Positions 8,137 through 17,010 of a stretch of 41,782 bases of DNA are shown here, in pieces (positions within the stretch are counted from its first letter, which is position 1; each line of letters begins with the position of its first letter). Origin of the DNA: Oscillatoriales cyanobacterium (GTDB taxonomy: Bacteria > Cyanobacteriota > Cyanobacteriia > Cyanobacteriales > Microcoleaceae). The stretch is taken from the NCBI GenBank assembly GCA_004293365.1, contig RDYN01000038.1, positions 1 to 41,782 on the forward strand, in the 5' to 3' direction. Position numbers and translations under genes: made by a program. The notes below the pieces were generated by a model. That model saw only the letters and a list, made by a program, of their open reading frames with translations, did no database searches and was not told where the DNA came from.

Positions 8137-9111
8137 ATGAACGGAATTTGCACGCTAGCTAACGATACAGTTTGCGACCAACTAATTGCCTTGCTCAACA
8201 GTATTGAAGTTATTTTAGGCTTAAATATTCCCGTCTGCATTTATCCTTTCGACGACCATATACAGCAAATCAAAGCTGAAATTGTTAACCGTCCCAACGT
8301 GTTTATTTATGAAGATAGCGCCTCAATTCAGCGATGGGACAAATTCATGCAAGCAGCCGCACCAGAGCGTTTGAACCGCAAAAAGTTTCGGCTTTACGGC
8401 GCACACCGCCGCTTTTGTGCTTTCGACGGCCCGTTTGAAAAGTTTATCTATATGGATGCCGATACTTTGGTGATGAATTCCCTTGATGCGATTTTTCAGA
8501 AGTTAGAGCTATCTGATTTTGTGGTCTATGATTTTCAATTTCGCGACCCAACTAAAGTATATAACATTCAGTCGCCAAAACTTCTCCAAGTTTTTGAGCA
8601 AAATCGGATCGACTCGGAAATATTCTGTTCTGGATTTTACGGTAGCAAGCAAGGATTGTTTGACCAAAATACTAGGGACTGGCTGGTAGCTGAACTCAAA
8701 TCGGGAGATGCAGAAATCCTTTATTCTGGTGCTGGAGAGCAGCCTTTGCTCAACTATATGGTGATGAAAACTGGCATAAATAGCTATAACTTTGCTCGCA
8801 GTCTCCCTGACAGGGAACAAACTGGGTGCAGCGTTACTTCTCAACATTTTGAAGAGCAAGATAATGTTTTGTATGACAAGGGAAATCGGCTGACTTACAT
8901 TCATTATATTGGGGTGCAGCCGGATTTGATTCGCAGGGTTTGTGCTGGCGAAAATATTGAGTTTCCCTATCGCGATTTGTTTCTGCACTATCGCTATCTC
9001 CGCGAACCCGAAAAGCGGCCGATTTTTAGGGAACCGCTAATGTCTTATGCTGATATTTTTGCGCCGAATTTGCTAGAAAGAGTGTTGAGAAGGTTGAGGA
9101 TAAATTTATGA
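8137..9111 (+). CDS. GT8-like glycosyltransferase, Npun_R2821/Npun_R2823-type, copy 1
   Basis: The 324-residue protein begins MNGICTLANDTVCDQLIALL and contains FEKFIYMDADTLVM near residues 105-118, with the DxD metal and nucleotide-sugar motif of GT-A enzymes, followed by FCSGFYGSK and AGEQPLLNYMVMKTG, which match the GT8-like layout. It also has a conserved C-terminal HYRYLREPE segment. The two genes that follow (9108 and 10145) are clear paralogues. The ATG at 8137 gives the shared N-terminus. The gene overlaps the next by four bases, so they are translationally coupled. Probable role: addition of a sugar during surface-glycan synthesis in the cytoplasm; specificity unknown. The family name is from memory of cyanobacterial annotations. 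Confidence 0.8.
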   Translation: MNGICTLANDTVCDQLIALLNSIEVILGLNIPVCIYPFDDHIQQIKAEIVNRPNVFIYEDSASIQRWDKFMQAAAPERLNRKKFRLYGAHRRFCAFDGPFEKFIYMDADTLVMNSLDAIFQKLELSDFVVYDFQFRDPTKVYNIQSPKLLQVFEQNRIDSEIFCSGFYGSKQGLFDQNTRDWLVAELKSGDAEILYSGAGEQPLLNYMVMKTGINSYNFARSLPDREQTGCSVTSQHFEEQDNVLYDKGNRLTYIHYIGVQPDLIRRVCAGENIEFPYRDLFLHYRYLREPEKRPIFREPLMSYADIFAPNLLERVLRRLRINL

Positions 9112-9974
9112 GTCGCGGTATTTATATTGTTGCTAATGATAGGGTGATGGAAAGCGCGATCGCCCTTTTAGCCAGCATAGGCCTGTACAATAGTCAAGTA
9201 CCAGTTTTTTTGATCCCGTTTGACGACAATTATCTGCAAGTCGCCGCCGCCCTCAGCAGCCTCTACGGGGTGCAATTGTACCCAAATCTGGGCTTTGTGG
9301 AACAGTTTACCAGGGAAATCGGCCAAATATTCGATCGCAACTTTCTCGCCCTTCCCAACAAAATGCGGAAACTCTGCGCCTGGTTTGGCCCCCTCGACGA
9401 ATTTCTCTACATCGATACCGACATCATCGTCTTTGAAGACATCGCAGCCAACCTCAACAAACTCTCAGAAGTAGACTTTTTTTGCTGCGACTACCACCAC
9501 CTCAGCGAAAAACTGCGAAACGTCTTTTCACCTGTCGTAAAAGAACAAAATATCTTTACCGACTCACAGCTTCAAGATGTATTCAACAGCGGTTTTTGGG
9601 CTTCCAGAAAAGGCACGATTACAGAAGCACAAATGTACGAAACTTTGCGAGAATGCGCGCAGCATCGAGAATATTTTGACTTTACTCAAAATGTCACCGA
9701 CCAACCTATACTCAATTATATGATCCTTAAGTTAATTGTCAAACGCTGGAATCTTGTTAAAGATTCAGCGGCAGAACCTGGAAGCTGGGCTGGTTCTACA
9801 CATTTTCAAGAAAGAGATTATGTGCTTTATGACAAAGGCAAAAGATTAAAATATATTCACTGGGCTGGGATACCAATTAAATCGGGCAGTCCTTATTGGA
9901 AACTTTGGCAACATTATCGTTATTTGGATGAGGGAAAACCCACTTTAGTGCAAAGATTATTCCGATATTTGTAG
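9108..9974 (+). CDS. GT8-like glycosyltransferase, Npun_R2821/Npun_R2823-type, copy 2
   Basis: At 288 residues this is the shortest of the three paralogues. It begins MSRGIYIVANDRVMESAIAL and has DEFLYIDTDIIVFED with the metal motif as DTD instead of DAD, then NSGFWASRKG, DQPILNYMIL and the C-terminal HYRYLDEGKP. The ATG overlaps the TGA of copy 1. It lacks the longer C-terminal helix present in the other two. The metal motif and the DQP-type segment appear intact, so it is likely active. Probable role as in copy 1. Confidence 0.8.
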   Translation: MSRGIYIVANDRVMESAIALLASIGLYNSQVPVFLIPFDDNYLQVAAALSSLYGVQLYPNLGFVEQFTREIGQIFDRNFLALPNKMRKLCAWFGPLDEFLYIDTDIIVFEDIAANLNKLSEVDFFCCDYHHLSEKLRNVFSPVVKEQNIFTDSQLQDVFNSGFWASRKGTITEAQMYETLRECAQHREYFDFTQNVTDQPILNYMILKLIVKRWNLVKDSAAEPGSWAGSTHFQERDYVLYDKGKRLKYIHWAGIPIKSGSPYWKLWQHYRYLDEGKPTLVQRLFRYL

Positions 9975-10122
9975 GGTGTGTTGGGCGCTGTTTTGATATT
10001 TGATATAATGCGAGATGAATGTAGCGCCCAACGCACCTCACGCGATGATTGGGTGCGTTGGGCGCTATATTGATATTCTATCAGACCGAGATAATTCGGA
10101 AGCGCCCAACGCACCCTACGGG
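9974..10122. repeat. Palindromic repeat with GGGTGCGTTGGGCGCT core
   Basis: The motif GTTGGGCGCT and its complement AGCGCCCAAC occur four times in alternating orientation between 9976 and 10122, forming two hairpins. The element begins in or at the stop of copy 2 of the GT8-like genes and separates it from copy 3. It looks like a dispersed MITE/REP-type insertion into what would otherwise be a compact operon. Confidence 0.75.
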
Positions 10123-10144
10123 ATTAATTTTTTAATTAACAACT

Positions 10145-11170
10145 ATGACTGATGGCATTTATATTCTGGGAAACGATGTGGTTTTTGACCACTTAGTCGC
10201 TTTATTGAACAGTCTCGAAGTCAATGGGGCGAAGAATATTCCTGTTTGCATCATTCCATACAATGATAACTTGCAAAAAGTGCGAGTTGAAATTGCCTCG
10301 CGAACTAATGTTACTCTATTTGAAAATACCGATTCCATCCTATTTTGGGAAGACTTCGCGACTGTAGTTTGGACATCTCACCAAAAAGCTCAAAAAAATT
10401 GGCAAGCTAAAGGTTGGGCGCCAGTGCACTGTTTGGGAATGCACCGAAAATTTTGCTGTTTTGACGGCCCTTTTGACAAATTTATCTATTTTGATGCTGA
10501 CACTCTGTTAATGGGTTCTCTGGATTACATCTATCAAAAAATTGATGAATTTGATTGGGTAACTAACGATTTTCAATACAAATCTGACCTCAATTATGTC
10601 TTTGATTTATCATCGAAAAAACTCGCAGAAGTTTTTGAGATAGAAAGACTGGAATCTCAGATTTTTTGTGCGGGTTGGTTTGCTTCCCGAAAAAATGTGT
10701 TAAATCGAAATAACTTAGCCGAACTATTAAATAAATTGACTTCAGGGGAATCTGAAATTTTGTCATTGCGGGGAACTGACCAACCTTTATTTAACTATTT
10801 AGTCCCCCGCAGTGGCATCTCTTTTTATAACTTTGCTTACCATCAAGCAGAACAGGTAACGGGCAATCATTGGTCTTCTCAATTTGATGTGATAGATTAT
10901 GTTTTATACGATAAAGGACGGCGGCTGACTTATTTGCATTACATGAGTATTTCGGCTGCACAATTTACTCGATTGTGTGCGGGCGAAGATGTTGAGATTC
11001 CTTACCGAGATGTATTTCTGCACTACCGCTATTTGCATTCGCCGGAAACACGGCCCAAATTAGTATCTCTTAATTTGTTGGTTCGCTTGCAGAGGAATTT
11101 CAAAAGTTGGGGTATTCAAAGGGTTAATAATGTTCTATTTAAGTTGCGTATTTTCATAAAGAAGGACTAA
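10145..11170 (+). CDS. GT8-like glycosyltransferase, Npun_R2821/Npun_R2823-type, copy 3
   Basis: The 341-residue protein begins MTDGIYILGNDVVFDHLVAL and shares with copy 1 the blocks FDKFIYFDADTLLMGSLD, FCAGWFASRK, TDQPLFNYLVPRSG and HYRYLHSPETRP. The DAD metal motif is intact. It is closer to copy 1 than to copy 2, including an extra ~25-residue insertion around FWEDFATVVWTSHQKAQ before the conserved histidine-arginine segment. The ATG at 10145 gives the shared N-terminus. Its separation from copy 2 by a palindromic repeat suggests the operon was interrupted after the duplication. The gene probably contributes another sugar to the same glycan. Confidence 0.8.
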   Translation: MTDGIYILGNDVVFDHLVALLNSLEVNGAKNIPVCIIPYNDNLQKVRVEIASRTNVTLFENTDSILFWEDFATVVWTSHQKAQKNWQAKGWAPVHCLGMHRKFCCFDGPFDKFIYFDADTLLMGSLDYIYQKIDEFDWVTNDFQYKSDLNYVFDLSSKKLAEVFEIERLESQIFCAGWFASRKNVLNRNNLAELLNKLTSGESEILSLRGTDQPLFNYLVPRSGISFYNFAYHQAEQVTGNHWSSQFDVIDYVLYDKGRRLTYLHYMSISAAQFTRLCAGEDVEIPYRDVFLHYRYLHSPETRPKLVSLNLLVRLQRNFKSWGIQRVNNVLFKLRIFIKKD

Positions 11171-11294
11171 AGTCCTTACTACGAACCAACCTTATTCGTT
11201 GTTATAAAAGAGGGTTGATGTTTAATTGAAGGACTAAAGTCCTTACTACGAACCAACCCTCTCCGTTGTTAGAAAAGAGGGTTGATGTTTAACT
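11161..11294. repeat. 67-bp direct repeat, two copies
   Basis: Units at 11161 and 11228 each start GAAGGACTAAAGTCCTTACT, continue with ACGAACCAACC and end with GAGGGTTGATGTTTAA. The core is a variant of the dispersed GAGGACTAAAGTCCTCACTACGAAC family seen elsewhere in the window. The first unit overlaps the 3' end of GT8-like copy 3, whose final codons come from the repeat. Confidence 0.85.
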
Positions 11295-11673
11295 ATGGTT
11301 CTTCAAAAAAAGAATCCAAGTCTAAGGCTTGGGAACCTCCGCGTTGTAGTTCTATTAAAACTTTGCCTAGTTGAGTCCAAACCAGCCACGCGGTTAGTAG
11401 TGTCAGCGGCAGGGCTAGAACATAGGAAAGTAATTTTGGGAAGCCGAATATCTCCATTCCTGAAGCTAAAAATATGCAAATTCCGCCGGCCATTCCCAAA
11501 AAGGGTAACTGCAATTGCAGACCTTTTAGGTTGGACAAAGTACGGCTAGAACGATTTTTAGACCACAGTTCTACGGCTTGTTTGAGTGTTGCTTCAAAGG
11601 CTAAGCCGGAAGCCATACCTGCTAGTAATCCGGCGGTCATTAAAAAATACGGAGGTTCTGGAAAGTAATACAC
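11293..11673 (-). CDS. Small membrane protein of unknown function
   Basis: The 126-residue protein has two to three hydrophobic segments: [18 protein letters not shown] near the N-terminus, [19 protein letters not shown] and [19 protein letters not shown]. It ends in an acidic tail ([10 protein letters not shown]). The GTG at 11673 gives the longest form; an ATG 11 codons later is an alternative. The reading frame is clearly protein-like and resembles conserved cyanobacterial hypothetical proteins, but no function is recognised. It lies downstream of, and on the same strand as, the ABC1/UbiB kinase gene, separated from it by ~240 bases of heptamer arrays. Confidence 0.65.
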   Translation of the reverse strand: MYYFPEPPYFLMTAGLLAGMASGLAFEATLKQAVELWSKNRSSRTLSNLKGLQLQLPFLGMAGGICIFLASGMEIFGFPKLLSYVLALPLTLLTAWLVWTQLGKVLIELQRGGSQALDLDSFFEEP

Positions 11674-11692
11674 GAATAATTCTTTTGGGGTA

Positions 11693-11912
11693 ATGGGAAT
11701 GGGGAATGGGAATGGGGAATGGGGAATGGGGAATTGGGAATTGGGAATGGGGAATGGGGAATTGGGAATGGGGAATTGGGAATGGGGAATTGGGAATTGG
11801 CAAAAGTAGAATTATTTTCTTCCTTCTTCCTTTTTCCCTCTTCCTTCTTCCTTCTTCCTTCTTCCTTCTTCCTTCTTCCTTCTTCCTTCTTCCCTCTTCC
11901 TTTTTCCTTCTA
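11693..11912. repeat. Two short tandem arrays (GGGAATG/GGGAATT and CTTCTTC)
   Basis: Positions ~11693-11804 are repeats of GGGAATG or GGGAATT in 6-8 base units. Positions ~11818-11912 are repeats of CTTCTTC. These are STRR-type arrays. Several overlapping open frames exist on both strands, but their translations are low-complexity artefacts. The same CTTCTTC array recurs at ~20415-20462 and the GGAATT type at 21214-21256 and 26910-27055. Confidence 0.85.
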
Positions 11913-11913
11913 A

Positions 11914-13590
11914 TTAAAATCGAGTCAGGGCGGCTGTTCCTGCTGTGGAAAGCTCTGTCAAAGCGCCTAGAGCAACGTTGAACAAGCGACTTGGTTGCAG
12001 GTCTTCTTTGACTAAGTTCCAGAGGCTGCCAACTTCTTGGGTGTGAATGCGATCGTCCTCAATCAACGCTAACATTAGCTGGCGTCTCAAAAACGACCCT
12101 TCTTCTGACAGCAAAAATTGCAAGCCGAGTTGGGCTGTGGGTAGCAGGTCGAAACTGCGATCGGATCTGGCGATCGCGATCATGTCCTCTAATCTACTCC
12201 ACTGGAATTTGCCGTCTTTAAATAATACCTCAATCAGGCGGCGCCGCAGTGCCGGAGATTCCCCGTTCAACAATCTGCGCGCTACGTAGGGATAGGCTAC
12301 CTCGACTATTTTGAAGTCGGGATTCAGTGTCAGGGCTAAACCTTCTTCTGTTACCAGAGAGCGAATAATTAGGGCAAATTTCGCGGGCACTCGGAAGGGA
12401 TAATCGTACATCAACTCGGAAAACTGGTCTGTAACCGTCTTGAAGTTAAAATCTCCCACCTTTTCGCCGACGATATCGCCGAGGACAGATTCCAGCGCCG
12501 GTACGATCGGCATAATATCTGTATCTGGTGTCAAAAATCCAAGTTTGACAAAATCCTGGGCTAACTCTAAATAATCTTTGTTGATCAAATGAACGACAGA
12601 ATCAACCACAGTTTCTTTAGTTGTTTCTTCCATCTGATCCATCATCCCAAAATCGATGTAAGCCATGCGGCCGTCCGCTAAAGCAAACAGATTTCCCGGA
12701 TGGGGGTCAGCGTGAAAAAATCCGTGTTCTAGCAACTGCCGCAAACCGCTGCGGACTGCGACTTCAATTAAAGTATCGGTATCCAAACCTGCGGCTTTAA
12801 CAGCTTCGATATCTGTCAGTTTGATACCGTCAATCCATTCGAGAGTGAGAACACATTTTGCAGTATAGCGCCAGTAAATACTCGGAACTTTTACTGTTGG
12901 GTCATCGGCAAAATTTGTGGCAAATTTCTCGGCGTTGCGGCCTTCATTGATATAGTCAATTTCCTCGAATAGTTTAATACCGAATTCATCGACTATTAAA
13001 CAGAGGTCGTGACCGAGATTTAGTGGCAACAACGGGCCCAACCATCCAGCCGCCCAGCGCATTAAGTAAAGGTCAAGACTCAAGATTGGCAGTAAATTCG
13101 GTCGTTGAACTTTAACTGCTACTTGTTCTCCGGTCATTAGACGAGCTTTATACACTTGACCGAGACTGGCGGCGGCGACTGGTTCGGGTGAGATTTCTCT
13201 GTAGGTTTCGCTGATGAGGCGATCGAGTTCTGCTTCTATAATCTCGAAAGCCCGCACTGAGTCAAAGGGTGGCAATTGATCCTGAAGTTTGATCAATTCT
13301 TGCAGAAAGTCTTTGCGAATTAAATCCGGTCTGGTAGAAAGGGCTTGGCCGACTTTAATGAAAGTGGGCCCCAAGCGGGTGAGTATTTGTCGCAGGTGGG
13401 CGGCGCGTTCCGGCTGGTGGGCGGCGACTTCGTGCTGCCAACTGTCCCACAACATCCCGAGCACGAAGCCTGCAAATGACCAAATAACGGTAATTGCTCG
13501 CCAAATTGCTTTCCAAGGACGGTTGCGGTAATATTGGGCGATCGCTTGTGGATCGTAGCGTCTAGCCTGAGTGAATTGATACTGAGGCAC
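11914..13590 (-). CDS. ABC1/AarF/UbiB family atypical protein kinase
   Basis: The 558-residue protein shows the full set of ABC1 motifs: the KxGQ motif in [14 protein letters not shown] (~residue 75), the alanine-rich loop [13 protein letters not shown], the lysine in VAVKVQRP, the ExD motif in [15 protein letters not shown], the catalytic loop [10 protein letters not shown] and the metal-binding YIDFGMM. Two hydrophobic stretches lie near the N-terminus ([13 protein letters not shown]) and the middle. Family members act in ubiquinone or plastoquinone and tocopherol metabolism or lipid homeostasis. Cyanobacteria have several, so the exact role is open. The GTG at 13590 is supported by AGAGGAAAA about 8 bases upstream. 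Confidence 0.92.
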   Translation of the reverse strand: MPQYQFTQARRYDPQAIAQYYRNRPWKAIWRAITVIWSFAGFVLGMLWDSWQHEVAAHQPERAAHLRQILTRLGPTFIKVGQALSTRPDLIRKDFLQELIKLQDQLPPFDSVRAFEIIEAELDRLISETYREISPEPVAAASLGQVYKARLMTGEQVAVKVQRPNLLPILSLDLYLMRWAAGWLGPLLPLNLGHDLCLIVDEFGIKLFEEIDYINEGRNAEKFATNFADDPTVKVPSIYWRYTAKCVLTLEWIDGIKLTDIEAVKAAGLDTDTLIEVAVRSGLRQLLEHGFFHADPHPGNLFALADGRMAYIDFGMMDQMEETTKETVVDSVVHLINKDYLELAQDFVKLGFLTPDTDIMPIVPALESVLGDIVGEKVGDFNFKTVTDQFSELMYDYPFRVPAKFALIIRSLVTEEGLALTLNPDFKIVEVAYPYVARRLLNGESPALRRRLIEVLFKDGKFQWSRLEDMIAIARSDRSFDLLPTAQLGLQFLLSEEGSFLRRQLMLALIEDDRIHTQEVGSLWNLVKEDLQPSRLFNVALGALTELSTAGTAALTRF

Positions 13591-14050
13591 TCGTTTATTT
13601 TCCTCTTATTTTATGAAAATTGCAGCTTAAATTGAGAATTGGGCATGGGGAATTGGGCATCGGCCAAAGAGGGCATCGGCCAAAGAGGGCATCGGAAGTC
13701 GAAAGTTAAAACTTTCTTCCTTCGGCTACGCTCGAAGACTTGTCTTCCCTCTTCCTTACATCCGTTACATCCGTTACATCCGTTACATCCGTTACAGAAT
13801 CCGTTGCCGAACTTCTTTCTTCATCATTGACCGATCGCAAATTTTAGGCGAGCGGAAAATGCACCCGTTGAAGGCGGATTGCCAGCCTAAATTTGTTTCT
13901 TTTCATTAAATATAGTACATAAAAGTACAAGTGCTCAGTCAAAATACTTAACCGAGATCCCTGAGATCTGCACTTTCTCACCGCACTGCAACCCTGCAAT
14001 TCCTTTCTCCTGCTGCGTTTGCCTCGATTCCGGCCGTTGCGCCAAAGCTC
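13591..14050. other. Gene-free interval with tandem repeats
   Basis: This interval holds GGGCATCGGCCAAAGA in three copies (13645-13690) and TTACATCCG in four perfect copies plus a partial (13756-13797). From about 13800 to 14050, downstream of the DegT-type gene stop, no gene, RNA or clear terminator was seen. Short open frames here are shadows. Confidence 0.7.
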
Positions 14051-15205
14051 CTAAACGCGATCGCCCTTGGCCAAACAATCTTTCAGCCCATAAATCGCCC
14101 GCTCCTGTTGATCCCTCGAAAGTTCCGGGAACATCGGCAAAGACAAGACTTCGCGACAAACTTGCTCAGCTACAGGCAACTGACCGGCTTGATAGCCCAA
14201 AGATTTGTAAACAGGTTGCAGGTGCAAAGGTAACGGATAGTAAACCATCGAACCGATGCCGGATTCCTGCAATTTAGTCCGCACCGAGTCCCGGAAATCG
14301 CCAGAGGAATTTGGCGCGCATTCTTGACTTGTCAGTCGAATTGTGTATTGGTTCCAAACAGGCTTGGCTGCGGGCAATTCTTTGGGGACAGCAACTCCGG
14401 GCACGCGGGAGAGAAATTCGCTATAAACGGCTGCTTTCTCGCGACGCTGGGAGTTCCAACTGTCGAGATACCGCAGTTTAATGCTCAGAATCACGGCTTG
14501 TAGGGCGTCTAAACGGCTGTTGTAGCCTATTTCCTCGTAAAAATACCTAGAAGACTGTCCGTGTTCCTTAAGCATACGCATGGAAGCTGCCAGGGCGCGA
14601 TCGTTTGTTGTCACCGCCCCGCCGTCACCGCAAGCGCCTAGGTTTTTGGTGGGATAAAAGCTGAAGCAGCCGACATGGCCGATGCTGCCGACTTTTCTAG
14701 ACTCCCACTCAGCGCCGACAGACTGGGCGCAATCTTCGATGACGGCTAGGTTGTGCTTGGTGGCAATTTCCATCAACCGAGTCATGTCTGTGGGTTGTCC
14801 GAAGATGTGAACGGGCATAATTGCCTTGGTTTTTTCGGTAATTGCCGCTTCGAGGAGTTCGATATCGAGATTAAAAGTGCCGCTGTCAATATCGACAAAT
14901 ACGGGAGTTGCACCGACGGCGCTGATGGTTTCAGCGGAAGCGAAGAAGGTAAAAGGAGTGGTAATCACTTCATCGCCCGGGCCAATTTTGAGAGCTCGCA
15001 AGGCCAAAATTAGCGCATCGGTGCCGGAGTTGCAGCCCACGCAGTCGGAAACGCCCGTGTAGCTGGCAAATTCTTGCTCAAAACTCTTGACGGCGGGGCC
15101 GCCGATGTAGCCGCCAGAGGCGAGCACTTTTTGTACCGCAGCGCCGATCTCGTCGCCAATCTGGGCGTACTGCTGGGTTAAGTCGAGGGGGGGAACGTTA
15201 TTCAC
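14051..15205 (-). CDS. DegT/DnrJ/EryC1/StrS family sugar aminotransferase
   Basis: The protein is 384 residues from the GTG at 15205 (MNNVPPLDLTQQ). Upstream in-frame GTG codons and a TTG at 15226 would add up to seven residues. The sequence has GGYIGGPAVKSFEQEFA, the GCNSGTDALILAL cofactor phosphate segment, IEDCAQSVGA with the aspartate that contacts the PLP ring, and the Schiff-base lysine in FYPTKNLGACGDGGAV, plus RLDALQAVIL near the C-terminal domain. This family transaminates keto-sugar nucleotides (PLP, glutamate donor) to make amino sugars for surface glycans. It is transcribed away from the glycosyltransferase cluster but may serve it (inference). Length is normal for the family. Confidence 0.92.
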   Translation of the reverse strand: MNNVPPLDLTQQYAQIGDEIGAAVQKVLASGGYIGGPAVKSFEQEFASYTGVSDCVGCNSGTDALILALRALKIGPGDEVITTPFTFFASAETISAVGATPVFVDIDSGTFNLDIELLEAAITEKTKAIMPVHIFGQPTDMTRLMEIATKHNLAVIEDCAQSVGAEWESRKVGSIGHVGCFSFYPTKNLGACGDGGAVTTNDRALAASMRMLKEHGQSSRYFYEEIGYNSRLDALQAVILSIKLRYLDSWNSQRREKAAVYSEFLSRVPGVAVPKELPAAKPVWNQYTIRLTSQECAPNSSGDFRDSVRTKLQESGIGSMVYYPLPLHLQPVYKSLGYQAGQLPVAEQVCREVLSLPMFPELSRDQQERAIYGLKDCLAKGDRV

Positions 15206-15332
15206 TCTTGACACCACAAATTGCAACCATTATCAAAGCAAATTCTTACAGCAAAACTGTTTCTCAGAAACCTTTATTCAAATATCTTATAGTTGGACGG
15301 GCAAACAATCACTTTATCGAAAGGGAGCGCGG

Positions 15333-16112
15333 ATGTTAATTCTGCTAGATTTTACTGATTTGGGTTGGGCTTTGGGGATGGTGGCGATCGCGATCGGGCT
15401 TTCGGCGTGGCAGGGATTGGGGCTGGAGGGGTCGATCGCGATCGCGGCGGGGCGCACCCTGATCCAGCTAATCGGAGTCGGCTACGTGCTCGCCGTGGTG
15501 TTTGCGCCGGAGGGGAAAAATCCGTGGCTGGTGTTAGCAGTGTTAGCCATCATGCTGACAACGGCTAGCATGGTGGCCAGCAGCCGGATTAGTAAAAAAA
15601 TCAAGAATTTGCTGCCGTTAGTTTTGGGTTCGATATCGATCGGTACGGCGTTTACTCTCGCCTATACAAACTTGCTAATTTTGCAACCTGACCCCTGGTA
15701 CGAACCGCAGTATTTGATTCCCCTAGCGGGGATGATTTTGGGCAATGCGATGAACTCAGGGGCGATCGCGGGCGAAAGACTTGTCAGTACAGTTAACAGC
15801 AGCCAGTTAGAAATAGAAACCCATTTAAGTTTAGGTTCGACACCGCAGCAAGCAGTAAAACAGTACCGCAAAGATGCGATTAAAGCTGGATTAATCCCCA
15901 CATTAAACACAATGACTGTCGTGGGAATTGTGACATTGCCGGGAATAATGACGGGTCAAATGTTGAGCGGTGTCAGTCCACTAGATGCTGCATCTTACCA
16001 AATTTTGATTATGTTTGTGTTGGTGCTGGCAACATTAATCGCCACTCTATTATTGACTGAGGGATTGTGTCGGAGGTTTTTCAATCAAGATGCACAATTA
16101 ATCAAATGGTAA
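15333..16112 (+). CDS. fetB: FetB/UPF0014-type ABC transporter permease
   Basis: The 259-residue protein is mostly hydrophobic, with seven or so membrane spans. It has UPF0014 landmarks: the GRTLIQLIGVGYVLAVVF segment near residue 40, IPLAGMILGNAMNSGAIAGERL near 130-151, and LIPTLNTMTVVGIVTLPGIMTGQML near 190-216, which is the most conserved stretch of the family. E. coli FetB pairs with the ATPase FetA in iron export. No ATPase gene adjoins this one, so its partner must be encoded elsewhere or it acts differently. The ATG at 15333 is preceded by AAGGGAG at good spacing. The gene is divergent from the aminotransferase gene. Confidence 0.85.
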   Translation: MLILLDFTDLGWALGMVAIAIGLSAWQGLGLEGSIAIAAGRTLIQLIGVGYVLAVVFAPEGKNPWLVLAVLAIMLTTASMVASSRISKKIKNLLPLVLGSISIGTAFTLAYTNLLILQPDPWYEPQYLIPLAGMILGNAMNSGAIAGERLVSTVNSSQLEIETHLSLGSTPQQAVKQYRKDAIKAGLIPTLNTMTVVGIVTLPGIMTGQMLSGVSPLDAASYQILIMFVLVLATLIATLLLTEGLCRRFFNQDAQLIKW

Positions 16113-16282
16113 GGTTCGTAGTGAGGACTTTAGTCCTTCATGAATGCAGACTGAAGTCCTCACTACGAACCAATGTTATTGCGTCACGAACTCACTCATT
16201 TTCGATATAATGGTAATAAGGTTTGTAGTGAGGACTTTAGTCCTCTCTCATTTGATGCGGACTAAAGTCCTCACTACGAACC
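16113..16282. repeat. Two palindromic copies of the GTTCGTAGTGAGGAC repeat family
   Basis: Copies at 16113-16171 and 16219-16282 each have the left arm GTTCGTAGTGAGGACTTTAG (GTTTGTAG in the second) and the right arm CTAAAGTCCTCACTACGAAC or its one-base variant, with a short spacer. Each can form a long hairpin. They lie directly upstream of the Uma2 gene. Confidence 0.85.
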
Positions 16283-16303
16283 AATTTTATTGGAGGCTTC
16301 GGC

Positions 16304-16924
16304 ATGATTCAAACTGCAACTAAAACGCTAACTTTTGAAGAATTTGCGGAATCGAAACCAGAAAACGGACGTTATGAACTGCACAACGGAGTAATTGTTG
16401 AAATGTCACAGCCATTAGGAGAGCATGAGGAAGTTATCAGTTTTTTAGGTTCAGAGTTAAATGCTGAGTCCAGAAGGCTAAAACTTCCGTATGTTTTTCC
16501 CAAACAAGCATTAGTCAAAAACATTGAAAATGACTGTGCTTATTCTCCAGATATTCTGATATTAAATCGCCCAAGTTTAGCATCAGAACTTTTGTGGAAA
16601 AAGTTCTCAACTGTGACTCAAGGGGCATCAATTCCGCTCGTTGTCGAAGTAGTTAGCACGAATTGGCAAGATGACTACATAAAAAAGGTAGGTGAATACG
16701 AACTAATTGGGATTCCCGAATATTGGATTGTGGATTATCTCGGTTTGGGTGGTCGCAGGTTTATTGGGAATCCCAAGCAACCGACTCTTTCGATTTATCG
16801 GTTGGTTGATGGTGAGTATGAAGTTAGTCAATTTCGGGGAGATGATAGGATTGAGTCGCCAACTTTTCCAGAGTTGAAGTTGACGGCACAACAGATTTTT
16901 CAAGCGGGATTGACTGAAGGATAA
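16304..16924 (+). CDS. Uma2 (DUF820) family protein
   Basis: The 206-residue protein matches the Uma2 family. It starts with TFEEFAESKPENGRYELHNGVIVEM, then has the nuclease-like core: YSPDILILNRP supplies the aspartate, LVVEVVSTNWQDDYIKKVGEYELIGIPEYWIVD supplies the E-V-S...K...Y pattern of a PD-(D/E)xK fold. The family is greatly expanded in filamentous cyanobacteria; its biological role is unproven although annotated as endonuclease. The ATG at 16304 is preceded by GGAGG. The gene stands alone between palindromic repeats and the broken ATPase gene that faces it. Confidence 0.9.
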   Translation: MIQTATKTLTFEEFAESKPENGRYELHNGVIVEMSQPLGEHEEVISFLGSELNAESRRLKLPYVFPKQALVKNIENDCAYSPDILILNRPSLASELLWKKFSTVTQGASIPLVVEVVSTNWQDDYIKKVGEYELIGIPEYWIVDYLGLGGRRFIGNPKQPTLSIYRLVDGEYEVSQFRGDDRIESPTFPELKLTAQQIFQAGLTEG

Positions 16925-17010
16925 AATTGCTGGAAATACCGATATTGGGTAAGGACACGGCTTTAGTAGCGGTTCGTGCGTCGGCGCTACTTTCGACAAT
17001 CACCACAAAC

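Noticed and set aside
11594..11981. Overlapping open frames on both strands near the GGGAATG and CTTCTTC arrays
   Set aside because: Low-complexity peptides from short tandem repeats, with no ribosome site or homology.
13935..14159. 74-codon frame past the end of the DegT-type gene, suggesting a frameshift
   Set aside because: The aminotransferase has normal length and ends properly; the alternative frame shows no family features.
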